DNA of 64,000 nucleotides from NCBI RefSeq assembly GCF_028747645.1, contig NZ_CP118100.1, positions 310,001-374,000 of the forward strand. The letters run 5' to 3'. The stretch comes from Microbacterium esteraromaticum. Its GTDB lineage: Bacteria; Actinomycetota; Actinomycetes; Actinomycetales; Microbacteriaceae. Below, in pieces: positions 1 through 8,447 of the stretch (its first letter is position 1; the number at the start of each line of letters is the position of its first letter). Both the position numbers and the translations under genes were made by a program. Under the pieces are notes generated by a model. The model searched no databases, was not told the DNA's origin, and worked only from the letters and a program-made list of their open reading frames with translations.

Positions 1-331
1 CCTGGGGCGTGGGCAGGCTGACCTGCGCGCGGATGCCACCGACGAGGTCTGCCGTGACGATGCGGGTGTTCGAGGCGCCCAGGTCAATGCCGGTGACGAC
101 GCTGCGGGGGGCGACGACGTCGAGCAGCACGGCACGGCGTCCTCGCTGCTCGGACACGAGCTCGGAGACCTCGTGCACGATCCCGTCGGCGATCAGCTGG
201 TCGATGGTGCGAGTGACCGTGGCGGCCGAGATGCCGGTGAGATCGGCGAGCTGCTTGCGGGTGATGGGCCGGTGGCGCAGCAGTTCGGCGAGCACGGTGG
301 TGCGGTTGATGTCGCGTGTGTCGTGAACCAC
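1..331 (-). CDS. ROK-family transcriptional repressor, N-terminal part (cut by window edge)
   Basis: The gene runs off the left edge, so only about 110 N-terminal residues are visible. They hold a winged helix-turn-helix (LADLTGISAATVTRTIDQLI region) that leads into the start of a ROK sugar-kinase-like domain (GIDLGASNTRI). This is the NagC/XylR repressor layout. The GTG start at 329-331 was chosen because GAGGAG lies 4 nt upstream of it. The gene is divergent from the sugar-type binding protein and ROK kinase genes, so it probably represses them in response to a sugar or sugar phosphate (inference). The ROK-domain active-site region is outside the window, so it cannot be said whether kinase residues are kept. 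Confidence 0.85.
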   Translation of the reverse strand, partial: MVHDTRDINRTTVLAELLRHRPITRKQLADLTGISAATVTRTIDQLIADGIVHEVSELVSEQRGRRAVLLDVVAPRSVVTGIDLGASNTRIVTADLVGGIRAQVSLPTPQ

Positions 332-468
332 GGGTCTCCTCGGGCATGGGCTGTCGCCTGCACTGACCATACTTCCATATTCGCATCATGAAGAGTTCAA
401 AAAAGGGGCGAGTCCGTCGGTGAGTCGGGTTCTCGCCCCCGCGCGTCGGCAGATTCTTGAGATTTCTC

Positions 469-497
469 TTGACTTTGGTTTTGTCGTGCAATCAAAT
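469..497 (+). promoter_or_regulatory. sigma70-type promoter of the binding-protein operon
   Basis: TTGACT at 469-474 and TCAAAT at 492-497 are separated by 17 bp, about 70 bp before the binding-protein start. The 332-569 gap holds no gene. An A/T-rich patch at about 367-405 is a reasonable place for the ROK repressor to bind, but I see no clear palindrome there. Confidence 0.5.
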
Positions 498-569
498 AGG
501 GGGAGTCAACGGCGACGCCCACCTCGGGATCAGCCCTCCCTCGCATCGCAGATACGAAAGGCACCCCTC

Positions 570-1700
570 ATGACCTCACGAATCGCCCGTCGGGGCGTTC
601 ACGCCACTCTCGCCGGCATCGCCGCCGGTGCACTGCTGCTCACGGGATGCTCCGCTCCCGCGCAGACGAACACGCAGGCCACCGAGTCCTCCGCCCCGGC
701 TGCCGAACCGAGCCTCGAGTTCGTCGGCCCGAACGGTGAGAAGCCCGGCGCGCTCGCCGAGGTCACCCTCACCGCCGACGAAGAGAAGCAGATCGGCGAC
801 GGCGAGCTCACCGCGGCCTTCATCTGGCACACGTCCGGAGACTTCGTCGCCGCGGTCGAGCAGGGTGCACGCCAGGAGTTCGAACGCCTCGGCGTCGACG
901 TCGTCGCGAGCACCCAGGCCGGGTTCGACGCGGCCACCCAGGCGAACAATGTGCAGACGGTGATGGCGCTCGACCCCGACATCGTCGTTGCGATCGCGGT
1001 CGACCCGACCTCGGCAGCCACATCGTTCCAGCCGATCAAGGACGCCGGTGCTCAGCTGGTGATCATGACCACGCCGCCCGCGGGTTGGGAGGCCGGCACC
1101 GACTTCGTCTCGATCGTGACCGAGGATCTCGCCAAGGCCGGGCGCGCGAACGCCGAGATCCTGGGTGATGCCCTCGACGGCGCCGGAGAGATCGGCTACC
1201 TCAGCTACAACGCGAACTTCTGGTTCACCAACCAGCGCGACCAGTCGTTCAAGGACTGGATGGCTTATTCCTACCCCGACATCTCCATCGTCGAGGAACA
1301 GGGCTTCGCGCAGGAGACCGACACTCAGGCGATCGCGTCGGCGATGATCGCGAAGAACCCAAACCTCACCGGCATCTACGTCTCGTGGGCCACGGCGGCG
1401 CAGGGTGTGCTCGCCGCCATCAAGGCCTCGGGCCGCTCCGACATCCAGGTCGTCACCAACGATCTCGACACGACGATTGCGGCCGCCATGCTCACCGGCA
1501 ACAACGTCGCGGGAATGGTGGGCAACGGTTCGATCGACATCGGTGTCGGCCTTGCCCGGGCCGGTGCCTACGGGGTTCTCGACAAGCCGGCACCCGCTCT
1601 CGTGGCGAGTGACCCCACCAAGGTCAGCGCTGACAACCTCGAGGAGGGGTGGCTCGCCGACTACGGAGTCGAACCGCCCGCCAGCGTCACCGGAAAGTGA
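570..1700 (+). CDS. sugar-type ABC transporter substrate-binding lipoprotein
   Basis: A 376-residue type-1 periplasmic-binding-fold protein (RbsB-like). The signal peptide ends in lipobox LLTGC with the lipidated cysteine at residue 27, so the protein is anchored outside the membrane. The remainder has the two-lobe pattern of this family, for example a VVAIAVDPT segment and a later VVTNDLDTT hinge region. The ATG at 570 follows GAAAGG at 8 nt; the frame is open further upstream, but nothing there looks like a start. It heads an operon-like set (hydrolase, ROK kinase, permease, YhfX-type protein). It is separated from the next gene by a strong hairpin, a common way to make more binding protein than permease. 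The substrate is unknown. Confidence 0.88.
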   Translation: MTSRIARRGVHATLAGIAAGALLLTGCSAPAQTNTQATESSAPAAEPSLEFVGPNGEKPGALAEVTLTADEEKQIGDGELTAAFIWHTSGDFVAAVEQGARQEFERLGVDVVASTQAGFDAATQANNVQTVMALDPDIVVAIAVDPTSAATSFQPIKDAGAQLVIMTTPPAGWEAGTDFVSIVTEDLAKAGRANAEILGDALDGAGEIGYLSYNANFWFTNQRDQSFKDWMAYSYPDISIVEEQGFAQETDTQAIASAMIAKNPNLTGIYVSWATAAQGVLAAIKASGRSDIQVVTNDLDTTIAAAMLTGNNVAGMVGNGSIDIGVGLARAGAYGVLDKPAPALVASDPTKVSADNLEEGWLADYGVEPPASVTGK

Positions 1701-1708
1701 TCCTCGAA

Positions 1709-1736
1709 GGCAGGGGGCGGTACTCCGCCCCCTGCC
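1709..1736 (+). terminator. intercistronic GC hairpin after the binding-protein gene
   Basis: A perfect 12-bp stem (GGCAGGGGGCGG / CCGCCCCCTGCC) closes a 4-nt loop, with no T-run. It sits between the binding-protein stop and the next start in the same direction, so it is more likely a partial terminator or 3' end protector than a full stop. Confidence 0.65.
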
Positions 1737-1763
1737 GCCCGCCCACTCCCTGAAAGAGAGTCC

Positions 1764-2774
1764 ATGTCCTCTGTGATGACGGTCTTCGGGCCCGTGCCCT
1801 CAGCCGACCTCGGCCGGGTGATGCCGCATGAGCACCTGCTGTCTCTGGTGCCCGGTCCGTGGCTCACCGGCGGCCGCACCGACACCCAGGTCGACCTCGC
1901 CGTCGACGCACTCGGCGGGCTGCACGCCGCCGGCTTCGGCACCGTGGTCGATCTTTCGCCCTATGGCGTCGTCGGCCGCAGCGCCGACGGGTCGAACGTC
2001 GCACGGCTAAAGGAGATCTCGCACCGCAGTGGCATCGACATCATCGCGGGCACGTCGATCTACCTCGAGGCCTATGCGCCCGCGTGGGCGCGCGAAGCGA
2101 CGCTCGACGAGCTCGTCGCACGCCTGATCGCCGACGCGGCGACCGGCATCGGTGACACGGACGTGCGCGCCGGCGTCTACGGAGAACAGGCCACGAGCCT
2201 GGGCGAGATCACGCCGTTCGAAGAGCGGATGCTGCGGGCCGTCGCCCGCGCACACGCGACCAACGGGTTGGCAGTGTTCACCCACACCACCCACGGCACG
2301 ATGGCGCAGGAGCAGCTCGACATCCTCGAATCCGAGGGTGCCGACCTCGACCGGGTCGTGATCGGGCACATGGACACCCAGCTCAGCATCGACGTCGTGC
2401 GGGCCGTGCTCGATCGCGGCGCTCTCATCGCCGTGGACACCATCGGCAAGGAGACCTGGGACTTCTTCCTGGAACCGGCACCCCCGCATCGGCCCGACGG
2501 CGAGTTCGTGAAGCACTCCTTCGCCCGCAGCGATGTGGGGCGGGCAGACCTGGTCGCCGCACTCGTCGCCGAGGGCTATGCGGAACGCATCCTGCTGGCA
2601 CAGGATCTGACCGGTGCCGAGGTCTGGATGAACCCCGGCACGCACGGCGTGCAGGGCTACTCGTATCTGTCGGAGGTCTTCCTGCCGATGCTGAGCGAAC
2701 GCGGCGTCGGCGAGCAGGCGATCGAGATGATGACGGCGGCTACGCCGGTGCGCATGCTGGAGGTGGCCGCATGA
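1764..2774 (+). CDS. phosphotriesterase-family (Php-like) metal-dependent hydrolase
   Basis: A 336-residue amidohydrolase-superfamily TIM barrel of the phosphotriesterase-related group. Visible metal-site elements are HEH near residue 17, a GVYGEQ segment whose Glu sits where bacterial phosphotriesterase has a carboxylated Lys, His in FTHTTH, His in GHMDTQ, and Asp in LAQDL. Family members act as lactonases or sugar-ester or phosphate hydrolases. The true substrate cannot be read from sequence. The gene overlaps the next one by ATGA, so translation is coupled to the ROK kinase. In Escherichia coli the homologue php (yhfV) lies in the same cluster as yhfX, and a YhfX-type gene lies three genes downstream here, which supports a conserved unknown pathway. 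Confidence 0.85.
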   Translation: MSSVMTVFGPVPSADLGRVMPHEHLLSLVPGPWLTGGRTDTQVDLAVDALGGLHAAGFGTVVDLSPYGVVGRSADGSNVARLKEISHRSGIDIIAGTSIYLEAYAPAWAREATLDELVARLIADAATGIGDTDVRAGVYGEQATSLGEITPFEERMLRAVARAHATNGLAVFTHTTHGTMAQEQLDILESEGADLDRVVIGHMDTQLSIDVVRAVLDRGALIAVDTIGKETWDFFLEPAPPHRPDGEFVKHSFARSDVGRADLVAALVAEGYAERILLAQDLTGAEVWMNPGTHGVQGYSYLSEVFLPMLSERGVGEQAIEMMTAATPVRMLEVAA

Positions 2775-3691
2775 CACGGGCATGGATCGGAATCGACCTC
2801 GGCGGCACCAAGACGCACATCGGCATCGCGCCTCTGGATGACGGCGGTCATGCGCCGCTCTCGCTGACCGCGGAGCGCGTCGTGCCGACGCCGCGCGCCG
2901 GCGGCGCCGAGCTGTGCGAGGTGATCGGCGCCACCATCGACGAGCTGATGCGGCAGACCCAGACCGACCGGCTCATCGGCATCGGCATCGGCGGTGCCGG
3001 GGTTCCTCAGGCCGACGGCGGGTTCACGGCCGCGCCCAACCTGGGCGATACCGCGTTCGACTTCGGCTCGGCTCTCAGCAGCCGCTTCGAAGCCCCGGTC
3101 GAGATCGACAACGACGCCAACGTCGCCGCGCTGGGTGAGCTGGTGGCCCTTGGCGATGAGCAGGCCTCCTTCGGCTACGTCGCCGTCGGCACGGGCATCG
3201 GCATGGGGCTGATCCTCGAAGGCCGGCTCATCCGAGGCGCCTCGCTCGCCGCCGGTGAGATCGGCTACATCCCCGTGGGAGCAGACCCGTTGGATGCTGC
3301 CAACCACCGCCGCGGAGCCCTGGAAGAGGCGGTGGCCGGCGATGTACTGGCCGCCCGCGACCCCGGGGCGTCCACCGTGCGCGAAATCTTCGAACGGGCA
3401 GCGGCCGGCGTGCCCGAAGCGCGTGAGGCGCTCGACGCGCAGGCACGCTGGGTCGCGTACGCCCTCGCGACGGTGATCGCCGTCGTCGATCCGGGCGCCT
3501 TCGTACTCGGTGGTGGCATCGGCTCGCGTGAAGAGCTGCGCGCGCCGATCCAGCACTGGCTGGAGCGCCTGGGCCACCCCGACGTGCCCGTGCGGATCTC
3601 CACGCTGGGCTCGGCCGGAGCCGTTCTCGGAGCGATCGAGCTCGCTCGACGCTCACCCTCAGTGTCAATGCCGACAGGAGCACATCAATGA
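2771..3691 (+). CDS. ROK-family sugar kinase
   Basis: A 306-residue kinase of the ROK group. The N-terminal phosphate-binding motif GIDLGGTKTH, the DNDANVAALGE segment containing the catalytic-type Asp, and GTGIGMGLI are all present. The usual ROK zinc motif (CxCGxxGCxE) is absent: after GEIGY there is no cysteine cluster, as in some non-glucokinase ROK proteins. It probably phosphorylates the sugar or aminosugar brought in by the neighbouring transporter. Both ends overlap neighbours by ATGA, so it is translationally coupled to the hydrolase and the permease. Confidence 0.85.
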   Translation: MTRAWIGIDLGGTKTHIGIAPLDDGGHAPLSLTAERVVPTPRAGGAELCEVIGATIDELMRQTQTDRLIGIGIGGAGVPQADGGFTAAPNLGDTAFDFGSALSSRFEAPVEIDNDANVAALGELVALGDEQASFGYVAVGTGIGMGLILEGRLIRGASLAAGEIGYIPVGADPLDAANHRRGALEEAVAGDVLAARDPGASTVREIFERAAAGVPEAREALDAQARWVAYALATVIAVVDPGAFVLGGGIGSREELRAPIQHWLERLGHPDVPVRISTLGSAGAVLGAIELARRSPSVSMPTGAHQ

Positions 3692-4659
3692 CCGCGGTCA
3701 TCACCCCCGCCCCGGCGCTGCAGCAGATCCGCCACGATTGGCGCAAGTACGTCGTCTACATCGGCTTCGTGCTCGTGTTCTGCTTCTTCGCCATCACCCA
3801 GGGCAGCAACTTCCTCAACGTCACCACGCTGGTGAACATCGCCACGCAGGCGGCACCGATCACGATCATGGCCGTCGCCACCGTGTTCGTACTGAGCCTG
3901 GGCGAGATCGACCTCTCGATCGGTTCGACCGTCGCGCTCTCCGCCCTCTCTGCCGCCGTGGCCCTTCAGGTCACCGGCTGGTGGTGGGCCGGCGCGCTCG
4001 CCGGACTACTGGTCGGGGCTCTCGTCGGCTTCATCAACGGGGTGTTCATCACCGCGTTCCGTCTGCCGTCGTTCCTCGTCACGCTCGCCACGATGGGGCT
4101 CGTCGCCGGGCTCGCCCAGCAGATCACCAACCTGCAGTCGGTCCCCGTCACCGATCCGGCATTCGTCTGGATCTTCGGCGGCGGAACTCTGGCGGGCGTG
4201 CCGATCCTCATCTGGTGGTCGCTTGCGATCGCCGTGCTGGGGTGGCACGTGCTGAGGCAGCGCCGTGCGGGCGCCCACGTGCTCGCGGTCGGCAACCACG
4301 CCCAGGCGGCCCGTGTGAGCGGCATCAACGTCGCCCGCGTGCGCCTTCTCGTGTTCACCGCATCCGGCGCCGCGGCCGCTCTCGCGGGCATCCTGTACGC
4401 CGGTCGCCTGGCGGGCGCCACGTACACGCTCGGCACCGCCGACCTGATGAGTGTGCTGGCCGCCGTGATCGTGGGAGGCACCGCCCTCACCGGTGGTCGC
4501 GGATCGATCATCGGCGCGGTCGTGGGCAGCCTTTTCATGAGCATGATCAACTACGGCCTGCTGCTGGGCGGCCTGACCGTCGCGCAGCAGATGATCGTGC
4601 GCGGTGTCATCATCCTGCTCGCCGTCACCCTGTCGCTGCGCGGCAAGAAAGGTCAATGA
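3688..4659 (+). CDS. sugar ABC transporter permease (RbsC-like, CUT2)
   Basis: A 323-residue integral membrane protein with about 8-10 hydrophobic segments and the BPD_transp_2 pattern: GEIDLSIGS after the third segment, GFINGVFITAFRLPSFLVTL, and GGRGSIIGAVVG near the end. It would form the channel for the binding protein at 570-1700. No RbsA-type double ATPase gene lies in this cluster, which is unusual for a CUT2 system; it may lie left of the window or elsewhere. The start overlaps the kinase stop by ATGA. Confidence 0.87.
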   Translation: MTAVITPAPALQQIRHDWRKYVVYIGFVLVFCFFAITQGSNFLNVTTLVNIATQAAPITIMAVATVFVLSLGEIDLSIGSTVALSALSAAVALQVTGWWWAGALAGLLVGALVGFINGVFITAFRLPSFLVTLATMGLVAGLAQQITNLQSVPVTDPAFVWIFGGGTLAGVPILIWWSLAIAVLGWHVLRQRRAGAHVLAVGNHAQAARVSGINVARVRLLVFTASGAAAALAGILYAGRLAGATYTLGTADLMSVLAAVIVGGTALTGGRGSIIGAVVGSLFMSMINYGLLLGGLTVAQQMIVRGVIILLAVTLSLRGKKGQ

Positions 4660-4662
4660 CCG

Positions 4663-5874
4663 ATGTTCCTCTCCATCCTTCAGCGTCGCAACGCCCCTCT
4701 GCTGCAGGCCGCGGCGCAGCTCCACCGGCGCGGTGAGATCCCCGCCAACACCTTCGTCATCGACCTCGATGCTGTCGAGCGCAACGCGCGCACGATCGCG
4801 GTTGAGGCGAGCCGGCTGGGGCTGAGGTCCTTCGCCATGACAAAGCAGATCGGCCGCAACCCCGACGCGTCGCGTGCGATCCACCGCGGCGGCATCACTG
4901 AGGCGGTCGGCGTCGACCTCGAATGCGCTGTCGCCGCAGCGACCGGTGGGCTCGCCACGGGGCACCTCGGCCACCTGGTGCAGATCCCTCGCCACCGCGC
5001 CGCCGAGGCGGCCGCGTTGCATCCGCGGTACTGGACCGTCTTCTCGGAGCAGAAGGCGCGCGAGGCGGGAGCCGCTGCCCTCGCGCAGGGACGTGTGCAG
5101 GACGTGCTGCTGCGTGTGGTCGCACCGGGTGACCGCTTCTACACAGGCCACGAGGGCGGCTTCACCGCCGACCGCATCGTCGAGCACGCACGCGTCGTGG
5201 ACGCCCTGCCCGGCGTGCGCGTGGCCGGTGTGACGACGTTCCCGGCCACGCTCGTCGACGGTGAGAGCGGCGAGGCACAGACCACCCCCAACCTGCAGAC
5301 GCTCGCGGCGGCCAAGCGCGCGTTGCAGAGCGCCGGGTTCGACGACGCGCAGATGAACGCCCCCGGCACGACCTCGACCGTGACGCTCGAGCGCCTGGCC
5401 GAGGCCGGGGCGACGCAGGTCGAACCCGGTCACGGGCTGACCGGCACGACGCCGCTGCATGCGCGGATCGATCTGCCCGAGGATCCCGCCATCGCCTACG
5501 TCACCGAGGTCTCCCACGTCTGGGACGACCGCGCCTACGTCTTCGGCGGCGGGCTCTACGTCGACCCCGTGCACGGCATCCCCGAGACCTCAGCGCTGAT
5601 CGTGCGCGACGGCGACGACCCGGCGACGGTCACCGCCCGCCCGGTCGAGATGCCCGCACCCGAGGCGATCGACTACTACGCGCGCATCCCGCTCGACGGT
5701 CGTGCCGATGCGGCCGAGGGCGACACGGTCGTCTTCGGGTTCCGCCCGCAGGTCTTCGTCAGCAGGGGGCTGACCGCGGGCATCCGAGGTCTCTCCGCCG
5801 GCACGCCGAGGGTCGAGGGGATCTGGGCATCGAACGGTGCGGCGCCGCTGCAGGCGACGGCGATCGGCGGGTGA
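4663..5874 (+). CDS. YhfX-family PLP-dependent protein (alanine-racemase-type barrel)
   Basis: A 403-residue protein with an N-terminal alanine-racemase-like PLP barrel. FVIDLDAVERNAR near residue 30 is followed by FAMTKQIGRN, whose Lys is the expected PLP-binding lysine. The C-terminal region carries a second domain (YVFGGGLYVDPVHG). The reaction of YhfX proteins is not established. It starts 3 nt after the permease and is the last gene of the cluster. Together with the Php-like hydrolase it resembles the E. coli yhf cluster, here rebuilt around an RbsB/RbsC-type importer. Confidence 0.78.
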   Translation: MFLSILQRRNAPLLQAAAQLHRRGEIPANTFVIDLDAVERNARTIAVEASRLGLRSFAMTKQIGRNPDASRAIHRGGITEAVGVDLECAVAAATGGLATGHLGHLVQIPRHRAAEAAALHPRYWTVFSEQKAREAGAAALAQGRVQDVLLRVVAPGDRFYTGHEGGFTADRIVEHARVVDALPGVRVAGVTTFPATLVDGESGEAQTTPNLQTLAAAKRALQSAGFDDAQMNAPGTTSTVTLERLAEAGATQVEPGHGLTGTTPLHARIDLPEDPAIAYVTEVSHVWDDRAYVFGGGLYVDPVHGIPETSALIVRDGDDPATVTARPVEMPAPEAIDYYARIPLDGRADAAEGDTVVFGFRPQVFVSRGLTAGIRGLSAGTPRVEGIWASNGAAPLQATAIGG

Positions 5875-5941
5875 TCGCACCACCCACAACGAGCTGGTGT
5901 CGATGATCACCGGATTGGCCGGATAGCCGCATCCGACCGCC

Positions 5942-5947
5942 TACGGT
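5942..5947 (+). promoter_or_regulatory. -10 hexamer of a leaderless pxpA transcript
   Basis: TACGGT ends 6 nt before the pxpA ATG, so transcription should begin at or next to the start codon. No Shine-Dalgarno sequence is visible. Confidence 0.6.
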
Positions 5948-5953
5948 GGGTTC

Positions 5954-6724
5954 ATGCCGGTCATCGATCTGAACTCGGATCTGGGCGAGAACACCGCCGA
6001 GCGCGTCGTCAGCGATGACGCCGCGATGCTGGGCATCGTCACCAGCGCGAACGTCTCGTGCGGGGTGCACGCCGGGAGCCCGGAGGGCATCCTCGTCACG
6101 CTCGCCGCCGCTGTTGAACGCGGCGTCATCATCGGCGCGCACCCCTCGTACGACGACCCCGACACCTTCGGGCGGCGGCCGATGGACCTCGAACCGGGGG
6201 TGCTGCAGGCGCTGGTCGAGCGGCAGCTCGTCGCGCTCGCCGCGCAGGCCGCGGATGCCGGCGGACGCATCGCCTACGTCAAGCCGCACGGCGCGCTGTA
6301 CAACACCATCGCGCGCGACTCCGCGCAGGCCGGTGCTGTCGTCGCGGCCGTCCGCGCGGTCGACCCGCGCCTGGTGCTGCTGGGGCTCGCCGGCGGCGTC
6401 GTGCTCGACGTTGCATCGCGTGCCGGGCTGGCGGTGGCATCCGAGGCGTTCGCCGATCGCGCCTACCTGCCCGACGGCCGCCTTGTGCCCCGCACGCAGC
6501 CCGGTGCGGTGCTGCATGATGCCGGCGACGTCGCCGAGCGCATGCTGCGCTTCCTGGAGACCGGCACCATCCGCTCCCTCGACGGAACCGATGTGCGCAT
6601 CGACGCGCAGTCGATCTGTGTGCACGGCGACACCGCGGATGCCGTGGCGATGGCATCCGGCATCCGCCGTCGCCTCGAGGCGTCCGGTGTGACGATCGCC
6701 CCGTTCGCCGGCCGCGGAGCCTGA
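5954..6724 (+). CDS. pxpA: 5-oxoprolinase subunit A (LamB/YcsF family)
   Basis: A 256-residue LamB/YcsF protein. The opening [17 protein letters not shown] and the [12 protein letters not shown] motif, with the [10 protein letters not shown] block near residue 110, are diagnostic. With PxpB and PxpC it forms the prokaryotic ATP-dependent 5-oxoprolinase, which opens 5-oxoproline to glutamate. The gene has its own leaderless-type promoter and lies 1 nt before the fused pxpBC gene, so the complex is made from one operon. Confidence 0.92.
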   Translation: MPVIDLNSDLGENTAERVVSDDAAMLGIVTSANVSCGVHAGSPEGILVTLAAAVERGVIIGAHPSYDDPDTFGRRPMDLEPGVLQALVERQLVALAAQAADAGGRIAYVKPHGALYNTIARDSAQAGAVVAAVRAVDPRLVLLGLAGGVVLDVASRAGLAVASEAFADRAYLPDGRLVPRTQPGAVLHDAGDVAERMLRFLETGTIRSLDGTDVRIDAQSICVHGDTADAVAMASGIRRRLEASGVTIAPFAGRGA

Positions 6725-6725
6725 C

Positions 6726-8435
6726 GTGCGCATTCTCACCGCGTCGCAGACCGCACTGCTGGTCGAGACCACCGACCTCGACGAGGCGGTGCGGCTGAAC
6801 GCCGCGTGGGCGGGCGTGCCGGGGGTGATCGAACGGGTGCCGGGCGCCCGCACCGTGCTGGTGCGGTTCGACCCGCGACAGGTGACGGCCGAGAGGTTGG
6901 CCGAGACCCTGCGAGCGACGGCGTCGGATGCCCGTGACATGCCGCCCGGAGCAGAGGTGACCATCCCGGTGCGCTACGACGGCGACGACCTCGATGACGT
7001 CGCCCGTGCGCTGAACATCGCGGCCGATGAGCTCGTCGGTCGTCACCTGGCCGCCGGCTGGCGGGTGGCCTTCACGGGCTTCGCCCCGGGTTTCGCATAC
7101 CTCGTGTGCGACGACCCGCTGTTCGATGTGCCTCGCCGGTCGTCGCCCCGCACGCGCGTGCCGGCCGGCTCGGTGGCGCTCGCCGGGGGATTCACCGGGG
7201 TGTATCCGCGCGAGAGTCCCGGCGGCTGGCAGCTGATCGGACGCACCGATGCCGTGCTGTGGGATCTGCAGCGCGACCCGCCGGCCCTGCTGGCGCCGGG
7301 CACCCGGGTGCGTTTCGTGCGGGCATCCGGGCGTGATCAGGTCGTCGGTGCGTCGGAAGGCCCAGCGTCGGAGATCTCAGCGTCGGAGATCTCAGCGTCG
7401 GAAATCCCAGACGAAGCGCCCGTCGAGCGGCGTGCCGCGGCCCGACACGCGGATGCCGGCGCCGACGATCTGGTGGTTCCGACAGCATCCGACGCTGGAG
7501 TAGCGCCCGCAGTGGGGCGTGCGATCGAGGTCGTGCGGCCCGGCCTGCAACTGCTCGTGCAAGATCTGGGGCGTCCGGGGTATGCGGCGCAGGGCGTCTC
7601 GGCATCCGGCGCCGCCGATCGCACCGCCCTGCGCGATGCGAACCGCGCCGTCGGCAACCCACCGGGCGCCGCTGCCCTCGAGAGCGTCGGGGCCGTCGCG
7701 CTGCGGTTCCGCGGCGAGGGTGTCGCGGCCGTCACCGGCGCGACCGGCGAACTCTCTATGACGGATGCCCGCGGCGATGAGCGTCCCATCGCGCACGGCA
7801 TTCCGTTCGCGACCCGCGATGGCGACGAACTCGTGCTCGGAAGTGCGACACGGGGACTGCGGTACACGATCGCCGTGCGCGGCGGACTCGCGGTGCCGGC
7901 GGTGCTCGGCAGTCGATCGAGCGACACCCTGGGCAGGGTGGGACCCGCGCCGCTCACCGCGGGCGATGTCGTCGCGGTCGGTGCGGATGCCATCGACGCG
8001 GTCGACGTCTTCTCCTGGGAGCGGATGCTGCCCGCACCCGGTGATCTCGTCGACCTCGACATCACTGTGGGGCCGCGCGACGATTGGTTCACGGATGGTG
8101 CGCTGCGCGTGCTCACCGCGCAGGAATGGCGCGTGACGTCGCAATCGGATCGCGTCGGCATGCGCCTGCAGGGCGACGTGCCTCTCGAACGTGCTCGTGC
8201 CGGCGAACTGCCCAGCGAAGGGGTCGTGACGGGTGCGATCCAGGTGCCGTCCGACGGTCAGCCGGTGCTGTTCCTGGCCGACCACCCGGTCACCGGTGGG
8301 TACCCGGTGATCGCTGCGCTCACGGAAGCGAGCCTTGACCTGGCCGGGCAGCTTCCGCCGGGCGCGCGGGTGCGGTTTCGGGTGAATGCCGAGAGGGCGA
8401 CGCCTCCCGCAGGAAGCGCCGCCCTCACAGCGTGA
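6726..8435 (+). CDS. pxpBC: fused 5-oxoprolinase subunits B and C
   Basis: A 569-residue fusion. Residues 1 to about 205 match PxpB/KipI (GFAPGFAYLVC; RTRVPAGSVALAGGFTGVYP). Residues about 258 to 560 match PxpC/KipA (RPGLQLLVQDLGRPGYA; ASGAADRTALRDANRAVGN). In many bacteria these are two genes; here they are joined by a linker of about 50 residues that contains a 15-bp tandem DNA repeat (ASE-I-S units). The GTG start at 6726 lies 1 nt after the pxpA stop. Function: ATP-dependent cleavage of 5-oxoproline with PxpA. The fusion should keep both subunits at equal amounts. Confidence 0.92.
   Translation: MRILTASQTALLVETTDLDEAVRLNAAWAGVPGVIERVPGARTVLVRFDPRQVTAERLAETLRATASDARDMPPGAEVTIPVRYDGDDLDDVARALNIAADELVGRHLAAGWRVAFTGFAPGFAYLVCDDPLFDVPRRSSPRTRVPAGSVALAGGFTGVYPRESPGGWQLIGRTDAVLWDLQRDPPALLAPGTRVRFVRASGRDQVVGASEGPASEISASEISASEIPDEAPVERRAAARHADAGADDLVVPTASDAGVAPAVGRAIEVVRPGLQLLVQDLGRPGYAAQGVSASGAADRTALRDANRAVGNPPGAAALESVGAVALRFRGEGVAAVTGATGELSMTDARGDERPIAHGIPFATRDGDELVLGSATRGLRYTIAVRGGLAVPAVLGSRSSDTLGRVGPAPLTAGDVVAVGADAIDAVDVFSWERMLPAPGDLVDLDITVGPRDDWFTDGALRVLTAQEWRVTSQSDRVGMRLQGDVPLERARAGELPSEGVVTGAIQVPSDGQPVLFLADHPVTGGYPVIAALTEASLDLAGQLPPGARVRFRVNAERATPPAGSAALTA
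7364..7408 (+). repeat. 15-bp tandem repeat inside the PxpB-PxpC linker
   Basis: Three in-frame copies of AGCGTCGGAGATCTC (the third has two changes), preceded by a degraded fourth at 7349-7363. They code for repeated SASEI units in the interdomain linker. Copy number could change by slippage without breaking the frame. Confidence 0.85.
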
Positions 8436-8447
8436 TCAGATCGGCGG

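Noticed and set aside
4006..5574. Long minus-strand open frame across the permease and YhfX genes
   Set aside because: No recognisable protein; both plus-strand genes have clear family motifs.
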